Of a DNA stretch of 64,000 nucleotides, positions 28,939 to 37,498 are shown one piece after another. The first letter of the stretch is position 1; each line of letters begins with the position of its first letter. A program made the position numbers and the translations under genes. The notes under the pieces were generated by a model. The model saw only the letters and a list, made by a program, of their open reading frames with translations. It did not search any database and was not told where the DNA came from. The stretch spans positions 1 to 64,000 of the forward strand of contig NZ_JYFE01000074.1 in NCBI RefSeq assembly GCF_000877395.1, written 5' to 3'. The DNA comes from Jannaschia aquimarina (GTDB taxonomy: Bacteria > Pseudomonadota > Alphaproteobacteria > Rhodobacterales > Rhodobacteraceae).

Positions 28939-29312
28939 TCCGGGCTCCAGGCCTCGTAGTCGGTCTGCGGCTTGACGTCGGCGCGGCGCAGGCTGCCTTC
29001 GCGGAAGAATGCCCCTTCGGTTCCCGTCAGATTCTCGTGATGCGGCTTTTCCCAGGTCTTGCGGGCAAACGGCTCTTCGGTCGGGGGCTTGGGAAAGGTG
29101 TGATGCAGCCAGCCGTACCATTCCGGTCCCACACGGCTGGAATCGTTCTGGCCCGCGTAGATGACCCACCGCCGGGTGTCGTCGCCGTTGCGGTAGTAGA
29201 TGTTCCCCTGCTCATCCTCGCCGACCTTGTGGCCATGGCGCTTGGTGAAGAGCTGGGTTCCGACGCTCTGGCCGTCCCACCAGGTGACGAGACGCTTGAT
29301 CAGGCTTGCCAT
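28935..29312 (-). CDS. NADH:ubiquinone oxidoreductase subunit NDUFA12
   Basis: The 125-residue product is the bacterial homologue of the mitochondrial complex I accessory subunit B17.2. It shows LVTWWDGQSVGTQLFTKRHG, NIYYRNGDDTRRWVIYAG and VGPEWYGWLHHTF, the conserved block of the family. It is typical of alphaproteobacteria. ATG 29312 matches family starts. It is divergent from metY, with a 156-bp gap. Confidence 0.95.
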   Translation of the reverse strand: MASLIKRLVTWWDGQSVGTQLFTKRHGHKVGEDEQGNIYYRNGDDTRRWVIYAGQNDSSRVGPEWYGWLHHTFPKPPTEEPFARKTWEKPHHENLTGTEGAFFREGSLRRADVKPQTDYEAWSPE

Positions 29313-29468
29313 GGGGCCCTCCGCAGGCCGGGTTCCGGTCATTCTTCGTCCTATAGAAGGGGCGCGGGCGGTCAAGGGGGACCGCCGCGTCTTGGCGCCG
29401 CCCTGCCGGGGGCGTAACGTGCCGCCCGACGCGGACCCGCAGGGCCGCGAGCCAGACAGGGGGAGACC

Positions 29469-30776
29469 ATGACCCAGACGCGCCAATACGGCTTCGACAC
29501 GCTCCAGATTCACGCCGGCGCCCGCCCGGACCCGGCGACGGGTGCGCGGCAGACGCCGATCTACCAGTCCACGGCCTTCGTCTTTCGCGACGCGGACCAT
29601 GCCGCTGCGCTGTTCAACCTTCAGGAAGTAGGCTTCATCTATTCGCGCCTGACCAACCCCACCGTTGCCGTCCTGCAAGAGCGGATCGCGACGCTAGAGG
29701 GCGGCGTCGGCGCCGTCTGCTGCTCGTCGGGGCACGCGGCGCAGATCATGGCGCTGTTCCCGCTGATGCAGCCGGGCTGCAACGTCGTCGCGTCCACGCG
29801 GCTCTACGGCGGGACGGTCACCCAGTTCAGCCAGACCATCAAACGCTTCGGCTGGTCGGCCAAGTTCGTCGATTTCGACGATCTGGATGCGGTCCGTGAC
29901 GCCATCGACGACAATACCCGCGCGGTCTTCGGCGAAGCCATCGCCAACCCGGGCGGCTACATCATGGACGTGCGCGCCGTTGCGGACGTGGCGGATGCGG
30001 CAGGCGTCCCGCTGATCATCGACAACACCTCTGCCACGCCGTATCTTGTCCGTCCTATCGAGCATGGCGCCACGCTCGTCGTGCATTCGACGACCAAGTA
30101 CCTGACCGGTAACGGTACGGTCACCGGCGGAGCGGTGGTCGATTCCGGCAAGTTCGACTGGTCCGCCAGCGGCAAGTTCCCCAGCCTGTCGGAGCCGGAG
30201 CCCGCTTATCACGGCCTTCGCTTTCACGAGACGTTCGGCAACCTCGCCTTCACCTTCCACGGCATCGCCATCGGACTGCGCGACCTCGGCATGACGATGA
30301 ACCCGCAGGCCGCCCACTACACCCTGATGGGGATCGAGACGCTGTCGCTGCGGATGGAACGTCACGTTCTGAACGCCCAGAAGATCGCGACCTGGCTGGA
30401 GCAACATCCGGCGGTCGAGAGGGTGACCTTCGCGGGCCTGCCGTCCTCGCCCTACCACGAGCGGGCCAAGACCGTCTGTCCCAAGGGGGCAGGCGCGCTA
30501 TTCACCTTCGCGCTCAAGGGCGGCTACGACGCCTGCGTGAAGTTCATCGACTCGGTCGAGATCTTCAGCCATGTCGCCAATCTGGGCGATACACGCTCGC
30601 TCTGCATCCACTCCGCCAGCACGACCCACCGCCAGCTCTCGCCCGAGCAGCAAGAGGCGGCCGGCGCGGGACCGAACGTCGTGCGCGTCAGCATCGGGAT
30701 CGAGGATGCCGACGACCTGATTGCCGATCTGGATCAGGCGCTCGCCAAGGCGGCGCCGCAGATGGCGGCGGAATGA
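29469..30776 (+). CDS. metY: O-acetylhomoserine sulfhydrylase/aminocarboxypropyltransferase
   Basis: This PLP enzyme of 435 residues makes homocysteine (or methionine) from O-acetylhomoserine and sulfide (or methanethiol). It starts with GFDTLQIHAGARPDPATGAR, has FIYSRLTNPTVAVLQERIATLEGG, the Asp site PLIIDNTSATPYL, and the PLP Lys in VVHSTTKYLTGNG near residue 209. Length is normal for MetY. The leader (29313-29468) was read for SAM-riboswitch cores and none was found. Its stop overlaps the DUF4336 start by ATGA. Confidence 0.93.
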   Translation: MTQTRQYGFDTLQIHAGARPDPATGARQTPIYQSTAFVFRDADHAAALFNLQEVGFIYSRLTNPTVAVLQERIATLEGGVGAVCCSSGHAAQIMALFPLMQPGCNVVASTRLYGGTVTQFSQTIKRFGWSAKFVDFDDLDAVRDAIDDNTRAVFGEAIANPGGYIMDVRAVADVADAAGVPLIIDNTSATPYLVRPIEHGATLVVHSTTKYLTGNGTVTGGAVVDSGKFDWSASGKFPSLSEPEPAYHGLRFHETFGNLAFTFHGIAIGLRDLGMTMNPQAAHYTLMGIETLSLRMERHVLNAQKIATWLEQHPAVERVTFAGLPSSPYHERAKTVCPKGAGALFTFALKGGYDACVKFIDSVEIFSHVANLGDTRSLCIHSASTTHRQLSPEQQEAAGAGPNVVRVSIGIEDADDLIADLDQALAKAAPQMAAE

Positions 30777-31426
30777 CGCTCCGGCCCCTCGGCCCGGCCC
30801 TCTGGCTGGCCGAGGGGCCCACGATCAGGGGGGCGGCCGGGTTTCGCTTTCCCACCCGAATGGCGATCCTCGAAGCCGAAGACGCTCTGGTCGCCGGTCG
30901 ACCGCACCCCCGCCCTGGCCGAAGCCGTAGAGCGGCTGGGCCCGGTCCGGCGCATCATATCGCCAGCGTTCTCCATCGCACCTGGATCGGGACCTGGCGC
31001 GACGCCGCGCCCGACGCCATTCTCGTCGGCGCGCCGGGGGTCATCGACGCCGATCTCACCGTCGGGGACGGCCCGGTGCCGGGCCATCCCGATCTGGAGG
31101 CGGTTCTCTTCCCCAACAAGATCGCGACCGAAGCCGTGCTGCTGCACGCCGCGTCCCGCACGGTGGTCTTCACGGATCTCGTTCAGCAGATGCCGCCCGG
31201 ATGGTATCGGGGATGGCGTGCAATCGTTGCGCGCCTCGACCGGATGACCGGGCCCGAGCCGGCCGTTCCGCGAAAGTTTCGCCTCGCAACTAGGGACCGG
31301 CCTGGAGCACGCGCCGCGCTGGCACGCATCCTTAACTTCGCGCCGCAGCGTCTGGTCGCGGCCCATGCCCCACCCATAGAGAGGGATGCGAAAGCACATG
31401 TGGAGCGGCTCTTCGCCTGGCTCTGA
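30773..31426 (+). CDS. DUF4336 family protein with two compensating frameshifts
   Basis: The ends match DUF4336, a metallo-hydrolase-like family: LRPLGPALWLAEGPT and PTRMAILEAED at the start, LHRTWIGTWRDAAPDAILVG and VFTDLVQQ later. Between about 30884 and 30966 the frame in use gives a Pro/Arg-rich stretch (HPRPGRSRRAAGPGPAHH) unlike the family. The +1 frame of the same bases reads LWSPVDRTPALAEAVERLGP then VRRIISP, which is the expected sequence. A +1 and a later -1 shift thus cancel, leaving a 217-residue frame with about 27 scrambled residues. It is either a sequencing artefact or a damaged gene. Confidence 0.8.
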   Translation: MTLRPLGPALWLAEGPTIRGAAGFRFPTRMAILEAEDALVAGRPHPRPGRSRRAAGPGPAHHIASVLHRTWIGTWRDAAPDAILVGAPGVIDADLTVGDGPVPGHPDLEAVLFPNKIATEAVLLHAASRTVVFTDLVQQMPPGWYRGWRAIVARLDRMTGPEPAVPRKFRLATRDRPGARAALARILNFAPQRLVAAHAPPIERDAKAHVERLFAWL

Positions 31427-31435
31427 TCGGCAACG

Positions 31436-31462
31436 AAAAAGGGCGCCCCAAGCGGAGCGCCC
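31436..31462 (-). terminator. Terminator of the cold-shock gene
   Basis: On the minus strand a 9-bp stem (GGGCGCTCC with GGGGCGCCC, one G-T pair) with loop GCTT is followed by TTTTT. It lies just downstream of the cold-shock stop and could also serve the convergent DUF4336 gene less efficiently, since the plus strand has no T-run. Confidence 0.85.
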
Positions 31463-31483
31463 CAGGTCTTCATCCAGCCTGCA

Positions 31484-31690
31484 TCAGGCCAGTTGGATGT
31501 TCACAGCCGATTCGCGGCCGTCACGGCCAGCTTCCAGGTCGTAGGTGACCTTCTGGTTGTCGGCCAGATCACGCAGGCCCGCACGCTCTACGGCAGAGAT
31601 GTGAACGAACACGTCCTTGCCGCCGCCATCGGGGGCGATGAAGCCGAAGCCCTTGGTGCTGTTGAACCATTTGACGGTGCCAGTTGCCAT
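31484..31690 (-). CDS. Cold-shock domain protein (CspA family)
   Basis: The 68-residue OB-fold nucleic-acid chaperone starts MATGTVKWFNSTKGFGFIAP (RNP1 KGFGFI) and has DVFVHISAVERAG (RNP2 VFVHIS). Length is normal. ATG 31690 has GGAGAGAGAC-type purines upstream. About 136 bp separate it from the upstream MarR stop, enough for its own promoter and leader. Confidence 0.96.
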   Translation of the reverse strand: MATGTVKWFNSTKGFGFIAPDGGGKDVFVHISAVERAGLRDLADNQKVTYDLEAGRDGRESAVNIQLA

Positions 31691-31826
31691 CGTCTCTCTC
31701 CTTCTTGTCCTGCCCACAGGATGCGGCAGGTCGGCTCGTCAGTGCTGATCGGATGACTGGGCCGTAAAGGAGCAGTGTCGATAGAATAACGTCGCACCGC
31801 GCACATCTGCGCTTCCGGCCCAAAAT

Positions 31827-32306
31827 TCAAGGGGAATGGATGTCCGGCGGCGGCGGATCGCCGTCCCGCGCGCGATCCAGAACCTCGCGCAGGATCACCA
31901 GATTGGGCATGAGGGCCTGCAGCGTACCCGGCGGTAGCGCCTCCAGAACCGGGCGAAATGCCTCGGTCGCCCGCTCGATGGCCTTGTCACGAAAGGCCCT
32001 GCCGGCCGGCGTGATCCAGACCCGCTTGGATCGCCCGTCGTCCGGGTTGGGGCGCAACTCCACCCAACCCTGCCGCTCTAACACCGCGACGTTATGGCTC
32101 ATCGTCGTCTTCGGGATCTGGAAGGCGCGTGCCATCTCAAGAGGCGTACGCCCATCCGAGACCCGGACCAGGTGATTGAGCACCGAGAAATGCGGCAGCA
32201 GAACCCCGTCTGGCAGATCGGCCTCGAACCGGGTGCGGCTGAGTTGGTTCAGGATGCCGATCTCGGTGAAGACCGAGAAGGCAAGGGCGGTGTCGTCGTC
32301 AAACAC
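31827..32306 (-). CDS. MarR family transcriptional regulator
   Basis: The 159-residue winged-helix regulator shows LPHFSVLNHLVR, TPLEMARAFQIPKTTMSHNVAVLERQGWVEL and the wing NPDDGRSKRVWITPAGRAF. The start is taken as GTG 32306, giving FDDDTALAFSVFTEIGILN, and overlaps the nitroreductase stop by 8 bp. An ATG further upstream would lie deep in the previous gene. The two genes form an operon, and the twin operators at 33431 are its probable target. Confidence 0.88.
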   Translation of the reverse strand: MFDDDTALAFSVFTEIGILNQLSRTRFEADLPDGVLLPHFSVLNHLVRVSDGRTPLEMARAFQIPKTTMSHNVAVLERQGWVELRPNPDDGRSKRVWITPAGRAFRDKAIERATEAFRPVLEALPPGTLQALMPNLVILREVLDRARDGDPPPPDIHSP

Positions 32307-33426
32307 GTCTGATGCGGGTCTCCAGCGGCCAGCGCGGAGTGCGCGGCGTGAGATCTCCATAGCCCAGAAGCCCGAGCATCTGAACCGTCTCGCCCTGCTC
32401 TGCGAACTCGGCGTGGATCGCGGCGTGATGCTCCGCCATCTCCGGATATTCCTGGAGAGCCTGGCTGACGGGACGCAGGGCGAGCCCTGCACCGGTCGCA
32501 GCGAGGTTCAACCGGATCCAGCGGCGACCCGCTTCGATCTGGTCGCGGCGCTCGTTTCCGGCACTCCGCTGGACGACCACGGCCGGCGCGCTCCGCATGA
32601 TCGTCAACGACTCGTCGAGAATGGCCTTTGTTTGCGGGTGGTCGAGATCGGCCGCGTCTTCGCGGGTATAGACCCCAAGCCGCTGGCCGATCTCGGGCAT
32701 GATGCCGCCGACATCGATCCCGTCCGGCTGCGCTTCGATTTCAGCCCGGCCGATCCGCAGCAGGTCGACGCTTTCCTGCCAGGCGGCGGGTGTTGTCGCC
32801 TCGACCTCCCAAGCCGCAAGGGCGATGTCCTGAAGACGATCCCGCCTGGGTCCGCCGAGATACAGATCGCCCAACCCGTTCAGCGAGGACGCCGCTTCGG
32901 GCGTCACGGCGCGGTCGGCGAACATCTCCTTGTGCGACCGCCGCTCCATCACGTGGGCGAACAGGGGATCGGGGGCGGCGGCGTCCTGGATCAAACGCAG
33001 CTTCGCGACCGGCGCATCAGGCGCCTCGCCGTCCGGAAAGAGTTCTTCTTCGATCCCATAGCCTTCTTCAGCGGCGGCCATCCGGCAGAGTTCGAGAAAG
33101 CACCCCATCCCGATCGTAAGCTGTCTGCCGAACGGGTCCGTCACGGGCAGGTCGCGACCGGGATCGCGCCAGATCGTCATGGCGTCGTCGTCGTCCAGCC
33201 GCACCTCCCACGGCTGACGGTTGTGCGGGTTGGGTGCCAGCAGGGCCCAGGACAGGGCCCGCTCGCGCGGGTCGGCATAGCCGCCTGCCAGCGACCAGGG
33301 CTCAAGCGCGGCGTGCGGCGTTCTGGTCAGGACGAATCCGCCCGCGGCTGCGCCTGCGGCGAGGATGGTTCCGCCCCCGACAAGGGCGACGAAGGATCGA
33401 CGGGAGAGATCGGGCATCGGAGGCAT
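32299..33426 (-). CDS. Tat-exported nitroreductase-family protein (Acg-like)
   Basis: The 375-residue product starts with a twin-arginine signal, LSRRSFVALVGGGTILAAGAA. The nitroreductase fold is seen in LLAPNPHNRQPWEVRL near residue 62, the Acg/TM1586-like internal duplication, and LLGYG near the C-terminus. FMN binding is probable but unproven, as several Acg-like proteins are degenerate. Export of a flavoprotein through Tat fits the signal. A second in-frame ATG nine bases downstream would remove three residues. It is co-transcribed with marR. Confidence 0.85.
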   Translation of the reverse strand: MPPMPDLSRRSFVALVGGGTILAAGAAAGGFVLTRTPHAALEPWSLAGGYADPRERALSWALLAPNPHNRQPWEVRLDDDDAMTIWRDPGRDLPVTDPFGRQLTIGMGCFLELCRMAAAEEGYGIEEELFPDGEAPDAPVAKLRLIQDAAAPDPLFAHVMERRSHKEMFADRAVTPEAASSLNGLGDLYLGGPRRDRLQDIALAAWEVEATTPAAWQESVDLLRIGRAEIEAQPDGIDVGGIMPEIGQRLGVYTREDAADLDHPQTKAILDESLTIMRSAPAVVVQRSAGNERRDQIEAGRRWIRLNLAATGAGLALRPVSQALQEYPEMAEHHAAIHAEFAEQGETVQMLGLLGYGDLTPRTPRWPLETRIRRV

Positions 33427-33430
33427 CCTT

Positions 33431-33466
33431 TAGTACAACTATGCACTATCTAGTACAACAATGTAC
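33431..33466 (-). promoter_or_regulatory. Twin operator upstream of the nitroreductase-marR operon
   Basis: Two copies of TAGTACAAC(T/A)ATG(C/T)AC start at 33431 and 33451, exactly 20 bp apart. Each is an imperfect inverted repeat (TAGTACA facing TAGTGCA or TCGTACA). They begin 5 bp upstream of the nitroreductase ATG and lie in an AT-rich patch. A MarR dimer bound on each would sit on the same DNA face. Autoregulation by the operon's MarR is the natural reading. Confidence 0.65.
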
Positions 33467-33546
33467 GAAATACAACCGCGCGGATCGGGATTGCCGTTGC
33501 CGCCGTAATTGGTAAAAAGTATTGACCAATTCAGCGGAGCGGCCGA

Positions 33547-34722
33547 ATGCCTGTCATCACCGAGATCGAGGATCTTCACCGCCTCTACCGTCGGCGCGTC
33601 CCCAAGATGTTCTACGATTACTGCCAGTCCGGGTCCTGGACCGAGCAGACCTACCGCGAGAACGAGACCGACTTCGACCTGATCCGTCTGCGACAGCGCG
33701 TCGCCGTGGATATGGAAAACAGGTCCACCGCCTCGACCATGATCGGCCGCGACGTGGCGATGCCCGTCGCGCTCGCCCCGGTCGGTCTGACCGGCATGCA
33801 GCATGCCGACGGAGAGATCCTCGCCGCCCAGGCGGCCGAGGCGGCTGGCGTTCCGTTCACACTCTCTACCATGTCGATCTGCTCCATCGAGGATGTGGCA
33901 GAGCACACGTCGAAGCCGTTCTGGTTCCAGCTTTACGTGATGCGCGACGAGAAGTTCGTCGACGCTACGCTGGAACGCGCGCGGGCGGCCGGCTGCGACG
34001 CCCTTGTCCTGACGCTGGATCTTCAGATCCTCGGGCAGCGTCACAAGGACCTGAAGAATGGCCTCTCCGCCCCGCCGAAGCTGACACCGGCCTCGATTGC
34101 GAACATGATGACCAAGGTCCGCTGGGGGCTGAACATGGCGCAGACGAAAAGACGCTTCTTCGGCAATATCGTGGGCCACGCGGACGGGGTCGGCGACGCA
34201 TCGTCCCTCTCATCCTGGACGGCCGAGCAATTCGACCCGCGGCTAGACTGGGACAAGGTCAAGCGCATCGCCGACAAGTGGGGCGGCAAGCTGATCCTCA
34301 AGGGCATTCTGGACGCCGAGGACGCGCGCATGGCGCTTCAGGTCGGCGCGGATGCCATCGTGGTGTCGAACCACGGCGGCCGGCAACTCGACGGGGCGCT
34401 CAGCTCGATCCGCATGCTGCCGGAGATCGTCGACGAGGTCGGATCCAGGACCGAGATCCACATGGATGGCGGTATCCGCTCGGGTCAGGACGTGCTCAAG
34501 GCGCTCGCTCTGGGTGCGCGCGGCACCTATATCGGCCGCGCCTTCATCTACGGGCTGGGCGCGATGGGCCGAAAGGGCGTCGAGACCGCGCTGGAGGTCA
34601 TCCGAAAGGAGTTGGACACGACCATGGCGCTGTGCGGCGAAAAGAACGTGCACGACCTGGGCCCGAACAACTTGCTGGTGCCCAAGGGCTTTCGTGGCGA
34701 ATGGGAAGGGCGCAACGCCTGA
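33547..34722 (+). CDS. lldD: FMN-dependent alpha-hydroxy-acid dehydrogenase, L-lactate dehydrogenase type
   Basis: The 391-residue TIM-barrel flavoenzyme oxidises an L-2-hydroxy acid, probably L-lactate, to the oxo acid and feeds the respiratory chain. It shows VPKMFYDYCQSGSWTEQTY, ALAPVGLTGMQHADGE, LVLTLDLQILGQRHKDLKNG and IVVSNHGGRQLDGALSS, whose His is the catalytic base, then DGGIRSGQDVLKALALGARGTYIGR. Lactate is the best guess; glycolate and mandelate relatives share these motifs. It is divergent from the nitroreductase operon. Confidence 0.88.
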   Translation: MPVITEIEDLHRLYRRRVPKMFYDYCQSGSWTEQTYRENETDFDLIRLRQRVAVDMENRSTASTMIGRDVAMPVALAPVGLTGMQHADGEILAAQAAEAAGVPFTLSTMSICSIEDVAEHTSKPFWFQLYVMRDEKFVDATLERARAAGCDALVLTLDLQILGQRHKDLKNGLSAPPKLTPASIANMMTKVRWGLNMAQTKRRFFGNIVGHADGVGDASSLSSWTAEQFDPRLDWDKVKRIADKWGGKLILKGILDAEDARMALQVGADAIVVSNHGGRQLDGALSSIRMLPEIVDEVGSRTEIHMDGGIRSGQDVLKALALGARGTYIGRAFIYGLGAMGRKGVETALEVIRKELDTTMALCGEKNVHDLGPNNLLVPKGFRGEWEGRNA

Positions 34723-34829
34723 CTTGTCGTTGACCGTCGGTCACGCCTCGGCGCACTTACCTGCCGCCCACGGCCGCGTTTCGACATCGTCGGGGCGCCG
34801 CCGGCCGGTCAGCCTCCTGACCCGCCCCC

Positions 34830-35975
34830 TTAACGGCCCCAGTCGCGCTGCATCAGGATCAGCGTCAGCGGCCAAGCCACTGCCAGCAGCACGGCCACGC
34901 CGGCGAACGCCCAACGGAGGCCGAACGCCTCCGCCCCCAGTCCCATCGCGGCCGGTGCGACGAAGAACCCCAGAAAACCGATGATGGCCACCCGCGCGAT
35001 CACCGCCGTCCGGAGCGCGGGCGGTGCTAGCCGACCGGCAAGCGCGAGCCCCATGGGACCGATCACGCTGATCCCCAGCCCCATCAGGCCGAAGCCGAGA
35101 TAGGCGATCGCGGGAACCGGCGCGGCCGCTGCGATCAGGACCCCGACCATGGCCAGCGTGGCAGCCGCCCGGATCACCTTGCCTTCGGCGAAGCGCGCGG
35201 CGACCGCCTGCCCGAAGAACCGCCCGACGGCCATCGTCAATCCCAGCATCGCCGGGCCGAATGCGCCCTCCGCGGCGCCGCCGCCCAGCGTCCGTTCGAT
35301 ATGCAGGGCCGACCAGGCTTCGACCGTCGCCTCGGCCATGAAGGCGACCAGCACCACGCCGCCGCACACTCCGACCAGCAGAACCGGCAATCGCGTGTCC
35401 GCCGTCTCTCCGGTCTCGGGCCGGTCCGACACGTCCATCACCTGAAAAGGCGCGAGACCGAGCAGGACCACCGCCAGCGCGACGAAGATCTCCTCCGGCG
35501 CCCAGCCCGCCTCCCTCAGCGCGCCGGTCATGACGGCCGACGTCGCATAGGCGACCGAGAACATGGCGTGGTTCGCATTCATCAGCGACCGGCCGCTCCG
35601 CGCCTCGATCTCGCTGACGCGGGCATTCATGACCACGTCGGTCAGACCCGAACACGCCCCCAAGAGCGTGAGGGCCAAAAAGAAGCCGAGGGGAGTGGCG
35701 ACCCAGCCGGGGCCGAGGGCGGCCACCGCCAGAAGCATCGTCGCCGTGGGCATCGCCCAGGCGGCCATCCGTCTGTCCCACCGGGGCGCGACGAACAAGG
35801 TCGTCGACAGCCCGATCGCCGTGCCCAGCAAGAGCAGCCCGAAGGTCGCGTCGTCCACACCGATCCGCGCCTTCAGGACGGGCGCCATGGCGGCAATGCA
35901 CCCCCAGCAGGTTCCAACGGCGACGAAGGCCAGAACAGGGGCGCGGGACAGCGCGAGAGCGGACAGAATCTGCAT
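34830..35975 (-). CDS. MFS transporter
   Basis: The 381-residue protein has about 12 hydrophobic segments in two halves. Loop 2-3 reads [16 protein letters not shown], a degenerate MFS motif A, and the gene has the general look of the FucP/YbjJ-type group ([40 protein letters not shown]). The substrate cannot be inferred. It stands alone, facing the lldD gene. Confidence 0.88.
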   Translation of the reverse strand: MQILSALALSRAPVLAFVAVGTCWGCIAAMAPVLKARIGVDDATFGLLLLGTAIGLSTTLFVAPRWDRRMAAWAMPTATMLLAVAALGPGWVATPLGFFLALTLLGACSGLTDVVMNARVSEIEARSGRSLMNANHAMFSVAYATSAVMTGALREAGWAPEEIFVALAVVLLGLAPFQVMDVSDRPETGETADTRLPVLLVGVCGGVVLVAFMAEATVEAWSALHIERTLGGGAAEGAFGPAMLGLTMAVGRFFGQAVAARFAEGKVIRAAATLAMVGVLIAAAAPVPAIAYLGFGLMGLGISVIGPMGLALAGRLAPPALRTAVIARVAIIGFLGFFVAPAAMGLGAEAFGLRWAFAGVAVLLAVAWPLTLILMQRDWGR

Positions 35976-36123
35976 GTCTCCGCCTGCCCCAGCGGCGGCG
36001 CGCAGGCAATCCGGCGCAGGCGCAAAACCCGCTTGCCAATCGTGGAACGGCCCCCTAGACGGCGGGCTTCACATGACGCGGGCGGCACCCTTGGAGGCCG
36101 CCCTCTACGTAAGGAGATACATC

Positions 36124-36792
36124 ATGGCTGGTGAGATTCCTGATCTCGTCGCTCATGCACGTTCGGGGACGGGCAAGGGGGCCGCTCGGGCATCGCGTCG
36201 CCGGGGCATGGTCCCGGGCGTCGTCTACGGGGGCGGGTCCGATCCGCTGCCGATCGAGCTGCCCTTCAACGAACTGCTCAAGAAGCTGAGGGCGGGCCGT
36301 TTCATGGCCACGCTTTGGAACCTTAAAGTCGAGGGGCAAGAGGACGTGCGCGTCATCGCCCGTGACGTCCAGCGCGACGTGGTCAAGGACCTGCCGACGC
36401 ATGTCGACCTGATGCGCCTGCGCCGCACGTCGAAGGTGAACCTCTACATCCAGGTGGAGTTCGAGGGCGAGGACGATTGTCCCGGCATCCGCAAGGGCGG
36501 CGTCCTGACGGTCGTGCGTCCCGAGGTCGAACTGCGAGTGACCGCCGGCGATATCCCCGAGAAGCTGGTGGCTTCGGTCGCGGGAATGGAGATCGGTGAC
36601 ACGCTGACCATCTCGGACATCACGCTGCCCGAAGGTGCGAAGCCGACGATCGACCGCGATTTCACGATCGCCAATATCTCGCCGCCCTCCGGTCTTGCCT
36701 CCCAGAAGGACGAGGACGACGAGGCGCCCGAGACCGAAGTCATCAACCAGACCGACGACAAGGTCGAGGATGAGCCGGCCGAGGGCAACTGA
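36124..36792 (+). CDS. rplY: 50S ribosomal protein L25/general stress protein Ctc
   Basis: The 222-residue protein is the long (TL5/CTC) form of L25, which binds 5S rRNA. The N-terminal domain has [22 protein letters not shown]; the C-terminal beta domain has [23 protein letters not shown]. The tail is acidic ([11 protein letters not shown]). AAGGAG at 36112 precedes ATG 36124. In many relatives pth follows directly; here three genes intervene. Confidence 0.96.
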   Translation: MAGEIPDLVAHARSGTGKGAARASRRRGMVPGVVYGGGSDPLPIELPFNELLKKLRAGRFMATLWNLKVEGQEDVRVIARDVQRDVVKDLPTHVDLMRLRRTSKVNLYIQVEFEGEDDCPGIRKGGVLTVVRPEVELRVTAGDIPEKLVASVAGMEIGDTLTISDITLPEGAKPTIDRDFTIANISPPSGLASQKDEDDEAPETEVINQTDDKVEDEPAEGN

Positions 36793-36795
36793 GCC

Positions 36796-37419
36796 TTACG
36801 GCAGGGATCTGATACGGGGCGCCTTCGGGCGCCCCATTTCATTCCGGGCCAGCGCCTTCAGGATCGGCGCCACGTCCCGCATCCGGGCGGCATCGTCATG
36901 AGCCCGCGCTTGCGCCCAGGCCCCCTGCACGACCGTGAGCGAGGCCCGCGCCAGCGCCGCGGGATCGCTTGCACCCAGCCGGGCGTAGTGATCGGCAAAG
37001 GCGGCTTCCCAATCGGCGAAGATCGACCGCGCGCGCTCGGCGAATTTCGGCGGCCCGCCCCCGTCGATCAGGGTCGAGGTCACGGGACAGCCGCGCCAGT
37101 CGCCGTGGCGCGCAAAGGCCCGCTCCATCCCCGCCGCGAACACATCGAGCGCCTCTTCCAGCGTCTCCGCGTCGGCCATCGCCCGGTCCAGCATTCGCAA
37201 CATCACCTTGCCGCCGACATCCGCGCAGGCCAGTGCAAGATCTTCCTTGCCGCCGGGAAAATGGTGGTAGAGCGAGCCTTTCGGCACGCCCGCCGCCTTC
37301 AGGATCTCGGCGATTCCGGTCCCCGCATAACCTCTGACGCGAAAGAGCTGCGACGCGGCGGCGATCAGCTTCTCGGGCGTCGTCAGCGATCGCGGTGGCG
37401 GGTCTTGGGTTTCGGACAT
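36796..37419 (-). CDS. TetR family regulator
   Basis: The 207-residue repressor has an N-terminal HTH: LFRVRGYAGTGIAEILKAAGVPKGSLYHHFPGGKEDLA. The C-terminal region (about residues 80-190) resembles the LmrA/YxaF-type ligand domain, with RGCPVTSTLIDGG. Its last codons (GRPKAPR) coincide with the rplY terminator hairpin, so the two convergent genes share those bases. It is divergent from the hydrolase gene, with a double operator between them, so it most likely represses both. Confidence 0.92.
   Translation of the reverse strand: MSETQDPPPRSLTTPEKLIAAASQLFRVRGYAGTGIAEILKAAGVPKGSLYHHFPGGKEDLALACADVGGKVMLRMLDRAMADAETLEEALDVFAAGMERAFARHGDWRGCPVTSTLIDGGGPPKFAERARSIFADWEAAFADHYARLGASDPAALARASLTVVQGAWAQARAHDDAARMRDVAPILKALARNEMGRPKAPRIRSLP
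36816..36839 (+). terminator. Terminator of rplY, inside the tetR 3' end
   Basis: A perfect 8-bp stem (GGGGCGCC and complement) with a TTCG tetraloop is followed by ATTTC. It begins 24 bp after the rplY stop and lies within the last codons of the convergent tetR gene. The short T-run means termination may be partial. Confidence 0.75.
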
Positions 37420-37436
37420 GAGGGGACTTTACAGGA

Positions 37437-37479
37437 TTGGACCGATCGGTCTAGCCTGCCTCTAGACCGATCGGTCCAA
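37437..37479. promoter_or_regulatory. Double palindromic TetR operator
   Basis: Two perfect 12-bp palindromes GACCGATCGGTC (37440-37451 and 37465-37476) are nested in a larger perfect inverted repeat with 18-bp arms and a 7-bp spacer. It fills the gap between the tetR start and the hydrolase start. TAGACCGATCGGTCTA-like sites are typical of LmrA/YxaF-type TetR proteins. Centre-to-centre distance is 25 bp. Confidence 0.85.
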
Positions 37480-37498
37480 CAGCGAGGAGCGTCCGCTC

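Noticed and set aside
29313-29468. SAM-type riboswitch before metY
   Set aside because: The leader was read for SAM-II and SAH cores and no match was found; hairpins present are simple GC-rich ones.
30773-31426. Programmed frameshifting in the DUF4336 gene
   Set aside because: Two opposite shifts would be needed within about 80 bp with no slippery run; sequencing error or mutation is simpler.
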